A stretch of 64,000 nt of DNA from Mangifera indica (taxonomy: Eukaryota > Streptophyta > Magnoliopsida > Sapindales > Anacardiaceae). The DNA lies in NCBI RefSeq assembly GCF_011075055.1, contig NC_058140.1, positions 6,983,488-7,047,487 of the forward strand. The letters run 5' to 3'. Shown here in pieces: positions 46,370 through 58,440 of the stretch. The notes beneath the pieces are model-generated. The model ran no database searches and had not been told where the DNA came from. It worked only from the letters and a program-made list of their open reading frames with translations. Both the position numbers and the translations under genes were made by a program. Within the stretch, counting starts at the first letter, position 1, and the number at the start of each line of letters is the position of its first letter.

Positions 46370-47241
46370 TGTTAGAGTATGTACTTTAAAGTTAATCATC
46401 TAAATGATGTTTTTATATTATTATGTATACTAGGTATCGTATTTATATTAATAAATGACAATTCCTCATCATTGTTTTATATTTGTAATAAAAATGAATG
46501 TTCTTAGGATGATAGAATCATGATGAGTAAATTAATGTGTATCATTGATGATGAGACCCTAGGAGCATATATAGTGGTTATTTTAGAAACGTTCATAGTT
46601 TTGGTAATATTTTCACCTAAAGCACCATTAATATGGTTAGGGTTATTATAGTGTTAAATGACTCTATCAAAAAGTAGCGAAATATCTCACTTGTCAAGGT
46701 TGTTTGATGACAATGTATTGTAACACATGGGTCCATTTTGAATAGATAAGTTCACTTATTTAACCTACCATGAAGATTCTATATAAATTGTTACCTTAGT
46801 GTCTATGTAACACATCTTCTGACAAACAATGATGTATGTGGTCCTTTCACTTGAGATTATTATACTATTTCACACAATAGAATGATATAGCTTGACATTA
46901 GTCCAATATAGTTTTGAGAAAGAATTATTAGTATGGTGGTGATTGGTTAAATTAAGAGATGCATGAAGACTATGAAAGGTCAATAAATGATTCATTACTC
47001 TCAGATATAGGAGTAGATATTTTTGTTAGATTTACTGATAGATGTTAATGATCACTTAAATCTATGGCCATAATGGGATTATATTATTGTTCAATCCAGT
47101 GCTATATGGTCTTTGCTACTACTCATGATACTATGCTAAAGGCTAATCTTGGTCTATGTGAGGATAGATGACAAATTGTAAATTCATCACAAATCCACTC
47201 ATTGCCAATATGATGGATAACCTATTTTTTGCACACAAAAG
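46370..47241 (+). repeat. Family B LTR-like fragment, left part
   Basis: Starts TGTTAGAGTATG and shares with 57740-58440 a collinear series: 'aatgactctatcaaaaagtagc', 'cttttcacttgagat', 'tatggtttgaca'-like words and 'aggctaatcttggtcta'. A minus-strand copy is at 60254-62105. It is cut at 47241 by the copia element and resumes at about 51663-51800. Confidence 0.65.
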
Positions 47242-47499
47242 TGATAAAACAAAATTTAAAGTAGACAAACAATATGTAGGACTTGCATGCTATTTTATTA
47301 ATTGAAAGACTGAATATATAACAAAATACAAAACAAACTACAACTAACCCATAATTAACATAATTCTTAAGCTCATGGGATTCTCCTAAAACAGAAACAT
47401 GAAAATCTATTCCCTAAAGAATAGGTCTACCACTATTATTTTGCTGAACAAAACTAAAACTTAACATTTTCCCTTAAATTGAATGTTATTTATAACATC

Positions 47500-48900
47500 A
47501 ATTTAAGTGAGTCTCAGATCAAACACTAAACAGATCACGTAGCTTTAGAAATGTACCCAACTTGAGAGGTTTAGTTAATATATTTGCAACCTGTTCTTCA
47601 CTTTGACAAAATACCAATTCAATGATTCCATCTTTAACAAGATCACGAAAGAAGTGGTACCTCACATCTATATGCTTGCTTTTCCCATGTAAATTGGATT
47701 CCTAGAGAGCTTGATTGTAGAACTATTATCACAATAAATTTGTGTCAGTTTTAGCTAAAATTGATGCAACATTTCAAGTATTCTTTTCAACCAAATAGCT
47801 TAACATGCATATGATACTGTTGCAATAAATTTCGTTTCAATTGTGGACAAAGTAACAACTTGTTACGTCTTTGATGACTATGATACAACTCCAGAACTTA
47901 ATATAAAAGCATAGCTAAAAATGTTTTTCTTGTCTTCTAAATCACTAGCATAATTACTATCACTGAAACCAATAAGATATGATCTTTCTTCTTTCTTATA
48001 AAAAATACCAAAATCAATGGTACCTTTCAAGTAACGTAAAACCCTTTTTGCAGCTGTAAGATGATATTCTATTGGACATCCCATATATTTGCTAACAAGA
48101 CTCACAACTACATGATGTCTGGCTTGGTAGCTGTTAAGTACATCAAACTTCCAACAATCTACTTGAATAAGATGTTGTTAACTTTTTTTCCTTTAGAATC
48201 CATAGTTACCTTCATTCCTGGTTCAGTTAGAGTACCAACTGAGTTGTAACTCTTCATTTTAAATTTGTTCAAGATCTCCAGAGCATATTTCTTTTGTGTA
48301 ATGAAAATTCCTACTGCAGATTGTACTACTTCAATGCCAAGAAAGTAGTGCATCATACCTAAATCAGTAATCTCAAATTCAACCATCATGGATTGTTTAA
48401 AATCATCTAACATACTTTGATCAGTTCCTCTGTAGATCAAATCATCTACATATAAGCAAACAATCAAAATATTTTGTGAGATGTCAAATTTAATAAAAAG
48501 AGTGTGCTCGTATGAACACTTTTGAAATCCTGCCTTTAAAAAATAGGTATCTATACAATTGTACCAAGCTTTAGGTGCTTGTTTCAGTCTGTATAGAGCC
48601 TTTTTCAACTTGTATACCTTTTCACAACCTTGCTGCACATATCTAGGAGGTTAATCAATATACACCTGCTTATGTAATTCACCATGAAAAAATGCCAATT
48701 TGACATCTAATTGGTAAATTGGTTAAGAATTTTGTGCAACCACAACCACTACCAATCGGATTGTATCATGCCTAGCAATCGGAGCAAACACCTCATCATA
48801 ATCAACACCAAACTTCTCATTGTAACCTTTCACAACTAGTCATGTTTTATATTTGTCAACTTCTCCTTTTTCGTTCAGTTTGGTTTTATAAACCCATTTC
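47500..48900 (-). pseudogene. Copia reverse transcriptase and RNase H remnant (minus strand)
   Basis: Blocks in order on the minus strand: VKWVYKTKLNEKGEVDKYK, a GVDYDEVFAPIARHDTIR block, IYQLDVKLAFFHGELHKQ, YKLKKALYRLKQAPKAWY, then an intact catalytic YVDD at 48452-48441 (CLYVDDLIYRGTD), YFLGIEV and FITQKKYALEIL. RNase H follows: RVLRYLKGTIDFGIFY and FSDSNYASDLEDKKN. The longest open piece is 48638-48159 (159 codons). Unlike the SIRE-type copy, the catalytic aspartates are kept, but at least six stops separate the parts. Confidence 0.9.
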
Positions 48901-50100
48901 ACATTGATAGTTTTCTACACTTGTGGAAGATCAATCAACTCCTAGGTATCATTTTTCTTAATAGCTTCTATTTCTACAACCATGGCCTCTTTCCATTTTA
49001 AGTCTTTCGCTGCATCTTCGAATGCTATGGGGTCACGGTCTGCAAATAAAATAAAATGAGAAATTGTATCTTCATCAGATAACTCATCTCCACTTACATA
49101 ATCACGCATCCAAGCTAGCCTCTTTCTTTGACATTGAACATGCTGAGAAGATACACTTGGTGGCTGTTCTTCATTTGAGACACTTGTATTTGGGCTAATT
49201 AGCATATCATTAGATAACTACTACTATTGATTTGATTGGTCCGGTTACTGATTTGATTAAGTTGTCTCTATTTCAATTCCTCTTCATCAATATTTATTGA
49301 GAATGGTTGCTTTCCTATATTATTCCAATCCCATGCTTCTTTTTCATCAAATATGACATCACGACTTAACAATTATCCTTTTTGTGATTGGATTATACAA
49401 TCTATGTGCTTTAGATTTTTCAGTAATTCCAAGGAAAACACATCTCATCCCTTTGTCATCAAGCTTCTTTCTTTTCTCATCAAAAACATGGGCATATGTT
49501 ATGCACCCAAAAATCCTGAAATGATCAATGGCTGGTTTGTGTTGAGACCAAGCTTTTTCTGGTGTCAAGTTTTTAATAGCAAAAGTGAGACACCTATTTA
49601 GTACATGAATACTCCAGTTAACTGCCTCAAGCCAAAAACTCTTTGGAATGTGTCTATTTGCCAATATGCTTCATACCATGTTCAAAATCATACAATTCTT
49701 TCTCTTCGACACATCATTTTTGGCAGTGTGTAAGTTGTTGTTAGCTGTCTACGAATCCTATACATTACATAAAAATTTGCGAAGTCATAGGAACTGAATT
49801 CACCACCACGATCCATAAGAAGAATTTTAATATCTCTCCCCAATTCCTTCTCAACAAATGCCTTGAACCTTTGAATGCATCAAAAGCTTCATTCTTTTCC
49901 TGTAAGAAATAAACCTATGTCTTCCTGCTATAGTGATCTGTAAATGAAATAAAGTACCTCTTATTGTTGCTTAAGGCTGGAGTAATGAAATAAAGTACTT
50001 CTTTTTAAGTGTCCTCAAACCATTAAAATTAGGATGACCATAATGAAAATGCATAACCATGCAAAATCTTGCAGTTTAGTAGTCAAACAGGCTTGATCAT
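48900..50100 (-). pseudogene. Copia integrase remnant (minus strand)
   Basis: The best-preserved piece is the integrase C-terminal part at 49664-49359: MANRHIPKSFWLEAVNWSIH, FGCITYAHVFDEKRKKLDD, RCVFLGITEKSKAHRLYNP. The catalytic core upstream (50000-49670) is broken by stops and frameshifts. The region 49205-48942 encodes the usual linker to reverse transcriptase (WKEAMVVEIEAIKKNDT). Confidence 0.82.
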
Positions 50101-50104
50101 TTTT

Positions 50105-51417
50105 CTAATTATGTAAAGGAAACAATCGATTAGGCGTCATAACAATTTGAGCAATTATTCCCTTCTCTAGATGTTGAATTGAACAACAACCCTTCTTAAT
50201 GACAATTGTATAGTCTCTTTCTTGCAATTGTCCCATGCCAATAAGATTGCTTTTTAATTCTAGAACATAAAAAACTCTAGAAAATTTGAAAGTGCGCCCT
50301 TTGACTTGTAATCTAACAATACCTTTTCCTATGATAGAAATGCTAAAATTGTTCCCAAGCTTGACATTATCTTTAAAAGACTTATCTAAATCTGAAAACA
50401 AAGACCTGCTACCATACATGTGATTGTTTCAACCAGAGTCTAAATACCATTTATTTAAATGAGGTTTCTCCTAAACATGGTAAGCCATTAACAAAGTTTC
50501 TTCTTCTTTTTCTTGCTTTGTAAAATTTGATAGTTCTCCATATCCCTTGTTTGAATACAAATTTGTAGTGCTATGACCATACTTGTGACAATGAAAACAC
50601 TTAACTTGAGACTTGTCAAGTGCGAAATCATGAATGGTAGAATATTGATCATTGTCATGTGCATTTCCTCTACCATTTAAACTCAAGTTTCAGCTACGTC
50701 CTCTGCCTCATCCTAGACCCCTACCATAGCCTCTGTCAGATCTATTCCCAGTGGAGGAATTGAATTGAGTTGACACCTTCAAAGCTTGTTCATTTATGGG
50801 AGGAGGTGCCTTTCTTTGGTCATGTATTAATAGTGAGCTTTGTAATTCATCAATAGAAAATGTATTGATATCCTTTGACTCCTCAATAGAGTAAACCACA
50901 TAGGCAAATTTGGATGACATAGACCACATAATTTTTTTGATGACGACAACATCATCCAATTGACCACCATAAATACACATCTAATTAAAAATATTTAATG
51001 TCCTGAAAAAATACTCATCTATTGACTCCCCCTTCTTCATATGATGAACTTCAAACTCTTTATGAAGGACTTGAAGTTGTTATCATTTCACCCTTGTTGT
51101 GCCTACATACTTTCTTTTCCTTGAGTCCCAAACTTGTTTGGAAGTATCTTTTTAAAGAATAGTCTCCAGTATTACACGATCTATTGCCTGAAACAAATAA
51201 TGCTGGGCTTTGAGATCGTTCAGTTTTTGCTCATCCGTACTCTTCTGTTGAGTTCAGTTAATACCATATCACTAGCTGGTTCACTAACACCAGTTTCCAC
51301 GATGCTCCAATACTCCTTGGAACGCAAAAAATTCTCCATCAACATGCTCCAATGATCATAATGACCATCAAAACGAGGAATGGTAGGTTGTGCAAAATTT
51401 TTGTTGTCAGATGCCAT
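50105..51417 (-). pseudogene. Copia gag and protease remnant (minus strand)
   Basis: Gag starts at about 51417 or the second ATG two codons on (MFMASDNKNFAQPTIP...). It reads through FDGHYDHWSMLMENFL and EYWSIVETGV, typical of the UBN2/copia gag family. After stops it continues with VVIKKIMWSMSSKFAYV and a zinc knuckle CFHCHKYGHSTTNLY, whose final Cys is Tyr (near 50610-50560). The protease motif is WYLDSG near 50435, followed by a stop and NNHMYGSRSLF; the Asp-Ser-Gly is intact. The segment 50419-50105 is protease C terminus and pre-integrase. At least four stops break the frame. Confidence 0.85.
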
Positions 51418-51473
51418 GAACACTTGTTGTTACAAGTTGAAGTTACTGCTTCTTTCTTGTAAATTCCTCTTTT

Positions 51474-51488
51474 CAAGCTCTGATACCA
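51474..51488 (-). other. Primer-binding site of the minus-strand copia element
   Basis: The minus strand reads TGGTATCAGAGCTTG, complementary to the 3' end of initiator tRNA-Met, one base inside the 5' LTR. Confidence 0.92.
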
Positions 51489-51662
51489 CTAATAAAACAA
51501 AATTTAAAGTAGACAAACAATATATAGAACTTGCAACAACTAACCCCTGATTAACATAATTTCGAAGGTCATGGGATTCTCTTAAAACTAAAACATGATA
51601 ATCTATTCCTTAAAGAATAGGTCTACCACTATTATTCTACTAAACAAAACTAAAACTTAACA

Positions 51663-52791
51663 AAAAAGAGTTGATCATGAAATCTAGAGGTATTGGGTTT
51701 CATAGATTAAATCATGTGTAAAATCTATGATGATGGTTTTGAGTTCTATGAGACTGTTAGACTTAAGTTAGATGTTATCTTCGTATTAGACTAAGTTGGT
51801 ATAACCCATAAATGGAGGGGTTGGAATGATATAAATGAGAGTCGATCTTATCTAAATTGAACAAGAAATTTTTTGGGAATAAATATTTGTAATTTTTAAA
51901 ATGGGAACTACATGCCCTACCTGTTTAAATATTATGGATGTATATTCTCTTTTTACCTTACTTTCCTTAAATTTGACTTGAGGTTTCTTATTTATTGATG
52001 TAAAATTAGAATAAGATTTTATTGATGTAATGAAATGTGATTGAAGGTATGTAATGTACTTTAGGATAGAGCAAAGGAAATTGGGAAATCTTCAAGTCTC
52101 AAGGATTGGAAGAGCAAGACCCCCAGGGTGACGTATTGATCCCTGTGGGCTTGAGGAACACAGTTTTAATTAGGCAATGTACTAACAAATTTATTATTTT
52201 TTGTTCATAATGTACACCATGTTTAATTTATTACAAATTAAATTACTAAGTATGCAAAGATTTAAATTTGATAGACCACTAATCTAACAAATCCCTCAAA
52301 CATAATATTAAGTCAAAAATAACAAATTGCTTTCCATCACAATGGCCTTGATTAAGCTCCTGTTTGTTGAAACATTGCCAAAGTGAAAGATACGCTCCTA
52401 CTAGATGAAAAATCAAGTGCTAATTGATTGTGTGTGATTGAGTTGAGATGAAAATAAGTTGATATCATGATTTAGAGATGATGAATGAATGTGCATAGGC
52501 TATAGATGCATGTGCAACATTACCACATCAACTAGAGCAAATAAGTGTCATGTTTGAAAATTTTAAACGATGAATAATCGTCCATGCAAGGTATGAATGC
52601 CCGTTCATAGCATTACGTAGAAAACAGTTAAAAAAGGCATGTCGTTGAAATTTTGGGATATTATCCTAAGAGCCTTGTGTGTTATCTAGTGAGTGAAAAG
52701 AAAGATAAACTAAATATTTTTGTGGTATTTACTGATCCTTTTCAATGAGTGATTTGGTGACAAAGGAAGAGAGAAGAAGGGCTATTGATCA
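51663..52791. other. Family B continuation and unassigned repeat sequence
   Basis: 51663 to about 51800 resumes family B after the copia element, with 'gaggtattgggtttcatag' and 'ggttttgagttcta', as at 9735-9790. From about 52380 the sequence is of a different repeat type with words such as 'atgaatgcccgttcat', also seen beyond the CACTA element (57120-57430). No gene. Confidence 0.5.
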
Positions 52792-52809
52792 CACTACAAC
52801 AAATATTAA

Positions 52810-53490
52810 ATTTTGGGACAAAATATTTAGAGACAATTTTAATTTTTTCCCAAAATATTACTTTTAGGGACAAAATTTTAATTTTATTTCAAAATGATTA
52901 TTTTAAGTGACAAAATTTTAATTTTGTCCTTAATAAGTTAAGATTTATTTTTAAGGACATTTTCAATATCTTTCCAAAATGATAATTTTACGAACAGTTT
53001 AACTAGGGTCCCAGGATGATAATTTTAGGGGATGAAATCTAAATTTTGTCCAAAAAAGTGTAGGATTTATTTTTAGGGACGATTTTAATTTCGTCCTAAA
53101 ATTTCACTTTTAGGGATAATTTTATTTTTGTCCCAAAATGATAAAAATAGGAGATGAAATTTTAATTTTGTCCACAAAAACATAGGATTTATATTTAAAG
53201 ACAATTTTAATTTTTTTCCAAAATATTACTTTTAGGGAAGAAATCTTAATTTTGCCCCCAATAAGTTAGGATTTATTTTTAGGGACGATTTTGATTTCGT
53301 TCTAGAATGTCATTTTTAGAGACATTTTTATTTTTATTCCAGAATGATAATTCTAGGAAATGAAATTAAAATTTCATCTGCGAAAGTGTAAGTTTTATTT
53401 TTAGGGATGATTTTAATTTTATCCTAGAATGTCACTTCTAGGGACAATTTTATTTTTGTTTCAAAATGATAAATTTAGAGGATGAAATTT
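52810..53490. repeat. Left subterminal repeats of the CACTA element
   Basis: Irregular repeats of about 50-60 bp (pairs about 110) with 'agggacaattttaattttgt' and 'aaaatgataattttaggg' words in both orientations. Confidence 0.85.
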
Positions 53491-54274
53491 TAGTTGTATT
53501 ATTTATTTGTGATTTTTTTGTAGAATTTGTTTTCCATATTTAATTGTGTTAGAGAAAAATTTTCATTTTGATATATGATTCATCTCAAGTTTGATATCTA
53601 TGGAGTGAGTGCTAAAAATCGTAAGTCAACTTAGTTAAGCTTGACCTAACTAGTTTATTGGCTTCTTAACTTTTATTTTAGTGTCCTTTATTAGACCTTC
53701 CATATGGTTAGATTTCGTGTTTTGTGTTTATTCCTGGACGATCATTTATGTTGCAAATGACCTTTGCTTTGTATTGTTAACACGGATTGATGTGTTCATA
53801 GTTTTAGGCAAGGTTTATTTGAGTCTATGGTATTAATTGTTTTTTTTTAATTTTAGTCAGACTTAATTATCATATGTGAAATTTCTCTTGTATATCATGT
53901 GTCTGTTATGCTCCATCTTTTACGCTAAAGATGATTACAGAGCATTGCTGCTATATATGATTCAATTTTTTTTTTTTTTGGTGTTTACAACATGACTATT
54001 ATGTCATTTGAGCTAGTGGACAACTTCCAGGCATAAGAAATTGTTGTCAATTAAACTTATAGGTGCAATTTAATATATTCATGTGTATATGCTGACAGTT
54101 GATAGCTTATTTAATTTTATTATTTTTAATCTTGTGCAACACTACCTATTGTATTTGTATAAGCAAGTTTGTAGGATCTATGCCATTGTTACTGTAGTCA
54201 TCTTTCTGGTCTCTATGCTTTCATTCTTTCTTTTGAATCCAAGTTAATTGTTTATATGTGTCGTTTTCTATGGT

Positions 54275-54804
54275 GGATTTGGGGAAGGTAAAAGAGATTG
54301 TGAGGTGGAAAATAGTGATTCAACCTTATTGGAAATGGAATTTGGTTTAGGTAGTTTAGTTAGGGCTGGACTCGAGCCAAGCCAAGCGAAATGAGCCGGG
54401 CTCTACTTGGCTCGAACGAGCTCGAGCTGGCTTGGGTTGGTTCGGTAGATTTTTTTTAAAAAATTTTTATACAAAACGACGTCGTTTTGATCAATATATA
54501 TTAAAAACGATGTCGTTTTGATAATGAAAAACGAGCCGAACCGAGCCAAGCCGAGCCGAACCGAAAACGAGCCGAACTCGAGCCGCCCATATATAAACCG
54601 AGCCAAGCCTGAGCTGGCTGCGAGCCGAGCTCGGCTTGACTCAAATCCAACCCTAAGTTTAGTTGAAAGAATCTTGCTTTCTTACAAAGGAGTTAGGGGT
54701 TCTAGTCATTGTCAATGGACATGTATTTTCCATGGAAGCGGCTTGTTTCAACGCTGCATGAGTCAAAATAGTGTGATCTTAATCGTATATTCTTACAAGC
54801 CATA
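54275..54804 (+). pseudogene. Possible captured gene piece split by the MITE
   Basis: Across the empty site (without the MITE) one frame is open from about 54275: FGEGKRDCEVENSDSTLL up to the insertion, then after it RILLSYKGVRGSSHCQWTC and on to a TAA at 54802-54804. No family was recognised. It sits in the non-repetitive centre of the CACTA element, where host gene fragments are often captured. Openness over about 75 codons is weak evidence in AT-rich DNA, so this is only a candidate. Confidence 0.3.
54361..54655. mobile_element. hAT-type MITE, 295 bp, inside the CACTA element
   Basis: Perfect 8-bp target duplication AGTTTAGT (54353-54360 and 54656-54663). Inverted ends TAGGGCTGGA and TCCAACCCTA. 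GC-rich subterminal words CGAGCC/GGCTCG occur in opposite orientation on each arm, and AACGACGTCGTTTTGAT and AACGATGTCGTTTTGAT lie in the centre. Size, 8-bp duplication and TAGGG ends fit hAT MITEs. The frames over it are incidental. Confidence 0.95.
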
Positions 54805-55438
54805 AGGTTTTCATGATTCTTTTTTTCATATTTTTAGAAATTATTAGCATTAAATATCATCTTCTCTCAGTCTTGTGCCATTACTTTAAACATATGATGT
54901 CATGTTTCAATGGCTTCAAAATACAAAATGGGTTGTGTCAAGATACAACATTTCTTTGAAAAATACTCAATGGGGAGGTAGAATACAAGACTGTTTGTTC
55001 CCTTCTATCCCCTCTTGAACTCCTTTTTTTTTTTTTTCATTGAGTAATACAAGTTTATTTTGTTTTGATGCTTGGAAAAAACTACGGAAAAAAAAATAGT
55101 CTTGACTATATGTTGCTTTTGAGTTCCACAAAATAATATCTTTGATTAGTAAATTAAAATTGTAAAATAATGTATTCAAGTGTTTTGTCATATTAGATGG
55201 TCAGTATTTGTTGTATGATGCAGAGAGATTTTAGGCATTGTTTAATGGTATTAGAGGGTTGTCTGTTCAATTAGCTTGAGAAGTGGTCTGCATTAATCTT
55301 TGATTATGTGTTGTCCTTATATTGCTTCTGTTTGCATTCTGGAAAAGATAATAATGTATGTGAAAAATAGCTGTTGATGACTTGTGCTGCTATTAATGAT
55401 TCTTTTTTTCTTCATATTATTATGTTTTGATTCTTAGG

Positions 55439-55512
55439 ATACTATTTGTACAATCATTCAAAACTCCTGGAATAAACTTTTCATCAAGGATCAGCCAACA
55501 TTAAAGATCAGG
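55439..55512 (+). pseudogene. Exon-like block in the CACTA element
   Basis: Preceded by TTTTGATTCTTAG and followed by GTATGTTT, both good plant splice signals. The 74-bp block reads DTICTIIQNSWNKLFIKDQP and a few more residues. A second block (about 55587-55648, after TTTATGCAG, ending GGAAGACAG before GTTTGG) has similar edges. The protein of origin was not recognised. Confidence 0.35.
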
Positions 55513-55839
55513 TATGTTTAAAGTCTGTTTTATGTGAATTATGATGATAAATCAACAAATTCAATGACTTGGGTCAATTTATGCAGCTATATGCTTGGTG
55601 TGTCGGGGCAGTTTCTTCTTTGACTCTGCATTCATGTAAGGAAGACAGGTTTGGGGTTGTTCAACTTTCTGGTAGCCATGCTGCCCTGTGTGCTTGCTGT
55701 TGAAGCTTTTAATTTGATTTGTAGTAGTACTAACAATTTAATGCTTAGTTATTAGTTGATTTTAGTAATAATAGTTTAATATGATTAATATTTTTTCACT
55801 TAGTTGAACTGATGTTTTATATGAATGGTTGAATTTTGA

Positions 55840-56580
55840 GGATTAACATAACTATTAATATTAATTTGTGATTGAAATTTTTGTTTTTAATTCACCACAT
55901 AATTAAAGATGTAAATTCTTGTTTCCAATTCACAATACTATCAATGATATAAAAAATTGTTTTCAATTCATCACATAATCGAGGATAACAAAATTTATCT
56001 CTAATTTCATTATACAATCAATGACAAAAAACAAAATTACCTTCAATGCAATATACAATTAAAGATGAAAAATTTTATTTCGAGTTCGTTATACAATCAA
56101 GGACAAAAAATATTGTCTTTAATTTATTGCATAATAAAAGACAAAAAAATTTGTCTTAAATTCATTGTATAATTAAGGGCTAAAAAATTTGTCACTAATT
56201 CACTATAAAATTAAAGACAAAAAATTTTGTCCCATATTCACCATGTATTCACCACAATATCATGGACAAAAAATTTTATCCTTAAATGTGTTCATTTTGG
56301 GATGAAAAATTTTGCCCCTAAATGTGTTTTTTGGGGACAAAATAGAATTATTTGGGATGAAATCTACCTTATTTATGGATAGAAAATTTCTTTCCAAAAT
56401 GTGTATCTTTTTATGACGAAACACCATTTCATTCATAATGACTAGTTATTAGGGATAATTTTTTTTTGTTGGTATTACCAATTTCTAACACGCATTTTTT
56501 AACAATTTAATCTTTTGTCTTGAATTATTTTTTAGGATGAATTTTTTACTTTTTAAGACAAAAAATTTCGTCACCTTTTA
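55840..56580. repeat. Right subterminal repeats of the CACTA element
   Basis: Repeats of about 55-60 bp with 'ttcattatacaatcaa' and 'gacaaaaaattttgtc' words, the latter self-complementary. Confidence 0.85.
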
Positions 56581-56600
56581 TTAAATTTGTTGTAGTGTCA

Positions 56601-57454
56601 TCTTGAAGTCTCCAAGCTAAAAGGAATCCAAATAAGTAGAATTCTCTGTTTCCACCATTGCATGAGTTTTTTAGATGGACTAAGGAGTTCTCCTCTGCTA
56701 AAAATTATGTAATTAATCGTGATTATTCTTATGTTGGGTGATTATATGTTAATTTTGTGATCATTAGAGTATTTTAGGGGAATCTAATCCCTAAATAAGC
56801 AATACTTCCTGGTTTCTTTGATTACTATATAGTAATGAATCTATGAATATAATGTGTTAGTATGATTATGTAATGTGTTGATAAATTCTTATAGAAGTAA
56901 AACAACATTGATGTTGTTAGGATTGCTATGTTTTCTTGTGAGACTTGTTCTAGATTAAAAGCATGTATTTGCTAAATATTAGGATGTTAGAGAAATCATA
57001 ATATTTGGTAGTTTGATGGGAATTTCGTAGAAATCAATTAGGGTGTGAAACATGTCTGATTTACACCTTCCAAATGCCATGAATGGTCATCCATAAGTAT
57101 GGATGATTGTCACATGCCTGTAATTTGTAAATTATAGGTTATGAATGGTCGTTCAGTATGAGACGAATGTGCATTCATGCGAAACTCAGTTTTAAGTTAA
57201 GGATCTTTTAGCAATTTGACGATTGTTGGATGTCGTTGACTAATAAAATGTTAACTAGGATACGAAGTTTGCTCGTTCATGATTTACAAATGACTGTATA
57301 TAAGGTGAAATGATAAATATCCTTAAGAAGTATGTAGGTAAAAAATGGCTAAGTGTTGAAAGATTAAATTTCAAACCAAGATGAATGCCCATTCACCAAA
57401 AAGTGCATGCTTGTTCACATGAACTGGGGACGCCCATGTTAGGTTTTCAAGGAT
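56601..57454. other. Repeat sequence continuing from left of the CACTA element, no gene
   Basis: Continues the sequence cut by the CACTA element (GGGCTATTGATCA then TCTTGAAGTCTCC). Contains 'atgaatggtcgttca' and related words also near 52570-52610, suggesting one older LTR-like repeat. No frame. Confidence 0.45.
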
Positions 57455-57735
57455 CAATAATCGACAATGAAATGAAATTTAAAACTTTATAAACAAACAA
57501 TTCAAAAAAACTCAACCAAAATACCCATTTTGAACATATAATTCATGAACATGCATAAACAAACATAGGGTGTTAATGAAGTTATACCTGCATTAGATGA
57601 CTCTTTCATTCTTCACATGGTAAGAGAAAAACGTTATCCAACTTTCAAGAGGCAGCGCCTTGGTATCCATGCAAAACATGAACTCGTGAGAAGGTTAGTT
57701 CAATCACAAAAGGTTGTTAGGGCTTTGTGATTAAA
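57455..57735 (+). repeat. Family C repeat, second copy
   Basis: Direct repeat of 610-935: 'aacaaacatagggtgttaat', 'cttggtatccatgc', 'agttcaatcacaa.aggttgtt' and 'tgtgattaaatgt' occur in the same order. In the first copy it is followed by family A, here by family B. Confidence 0.7.
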
Positions 57736-58440
57736 TGTCCATAATCTTGACATTATTATAGCCAAGAACACTAGTAATAGTAATAGGATGATCATAATGT
57801 TGAATGATTCCACTAAAAAATAGCAATAATTCTGATGTGCGAAGTTGTTTGTTGACAACTTGATGTAACATATAAGTGCACGTTGTAGACATGTTCACTA
57901 GACTAACTCGATAAGAGGATTTTCATATAGATGATTGTTCCAGTATCTATGGAGCAAATTCTTTGACACTACAAGTGCATGTGATCTTTTGACTTGAGAT
58001 CGCCAAATTGTCTTATATAAGGATTGATATGGTTTGACCAACGTGTTGCTATAGTTAAAGCAACCATAAAAGTAATGATTACCATATCATGAGATACATG
58101 AAGGTTATAGTGAATCAATAAAGTATTTTTCACTCTTAAGCACAATAAAAAATATCTCACATTAGAATACTAAATGACATCGATGACTACTTAAATTTGT
58201 GGATATAATGAGATTAGGTTGTAGTTCAATCCATGATGGTTATTAATATGTATCAATTCATATCAGGAGCTATTGGATAGACACATTTCTATGTCTTAGC
58301 CTCGAGAGATATTGGTTGACAAAAAGATTAAATTGCATATAACTATGATGTTTGCTGACATTCTGTTAGCTAAGTGTCCATGATACCTTGCTTAAGGCCA
58401 ATCTTGGTCTAGGCTCAAATTCTACCTGAATTTGGGCATA
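57736..58440 (+). repeat. Family B LTR-like fragment
   Basis: Collinear with 46590-47180 and, inverted, with 62105-61600: 'atgtgatcttttgacttgag', 'gatatggtttgac', 'atcaataaagtatttttcac', 'tgaatcaataaa'. Truncated at both ends. Confidence 0.65.

Larger units (their letters stand above)
47242..51662 (-). mobile_element. Ty1/copia retrotransposon with short LTRs, degenerate
   Basis: A 4421-bp minus-strand element. The 3' LTR is 47242-47466 (225 bp); the 5' LTR is 51490-51662 (173 bp, with an about 52-bp internal deletion). LTRs start TGTTAAGTTTTAG and end TTTTATCA (TTTTATTA in the 5' copy). The primer-binding site TGGTATCAGAGCTTG (tRNA-Met) is at 51488-51474. A purine run AAGGGAAAA precedes the 3' LTR. 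A CTTTT word abuts both ends (one base offset at the 5' side), a plausible 5-bp duplication. Gag, protease, integrase, reverse transcriptase and RNase H follow in copia order, all with stops. It interrupts a family B LTR. Confidence 0.92.
52792..56597. mobile_element. Non-autonomous CACTA (En/Spm) transposon, 3806 bp
   Basis: Perfect 13-bp inverted ends CACTACAACAAAT and ATTTGTTGTAGTG, flanked by the 3-bp target duplication TCA (52789-52791 and 56598-56600). Both sides have dense subterminal repeats: left about 52810-53490 (gggacaaaattttaatttt type, 50-60-bp spacing), right about 55840-56580 ('aattaaagacaaaaaatttt' type). These are the usual transposase-binding arrays of CACTA elements. No transposase is present, so it needs help in trans. 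The centre (53500-55740) is not repeat-like and contains exon-like stretches. A 295-bp hAT-type MITE sits inside it. Confidence 0.95.
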
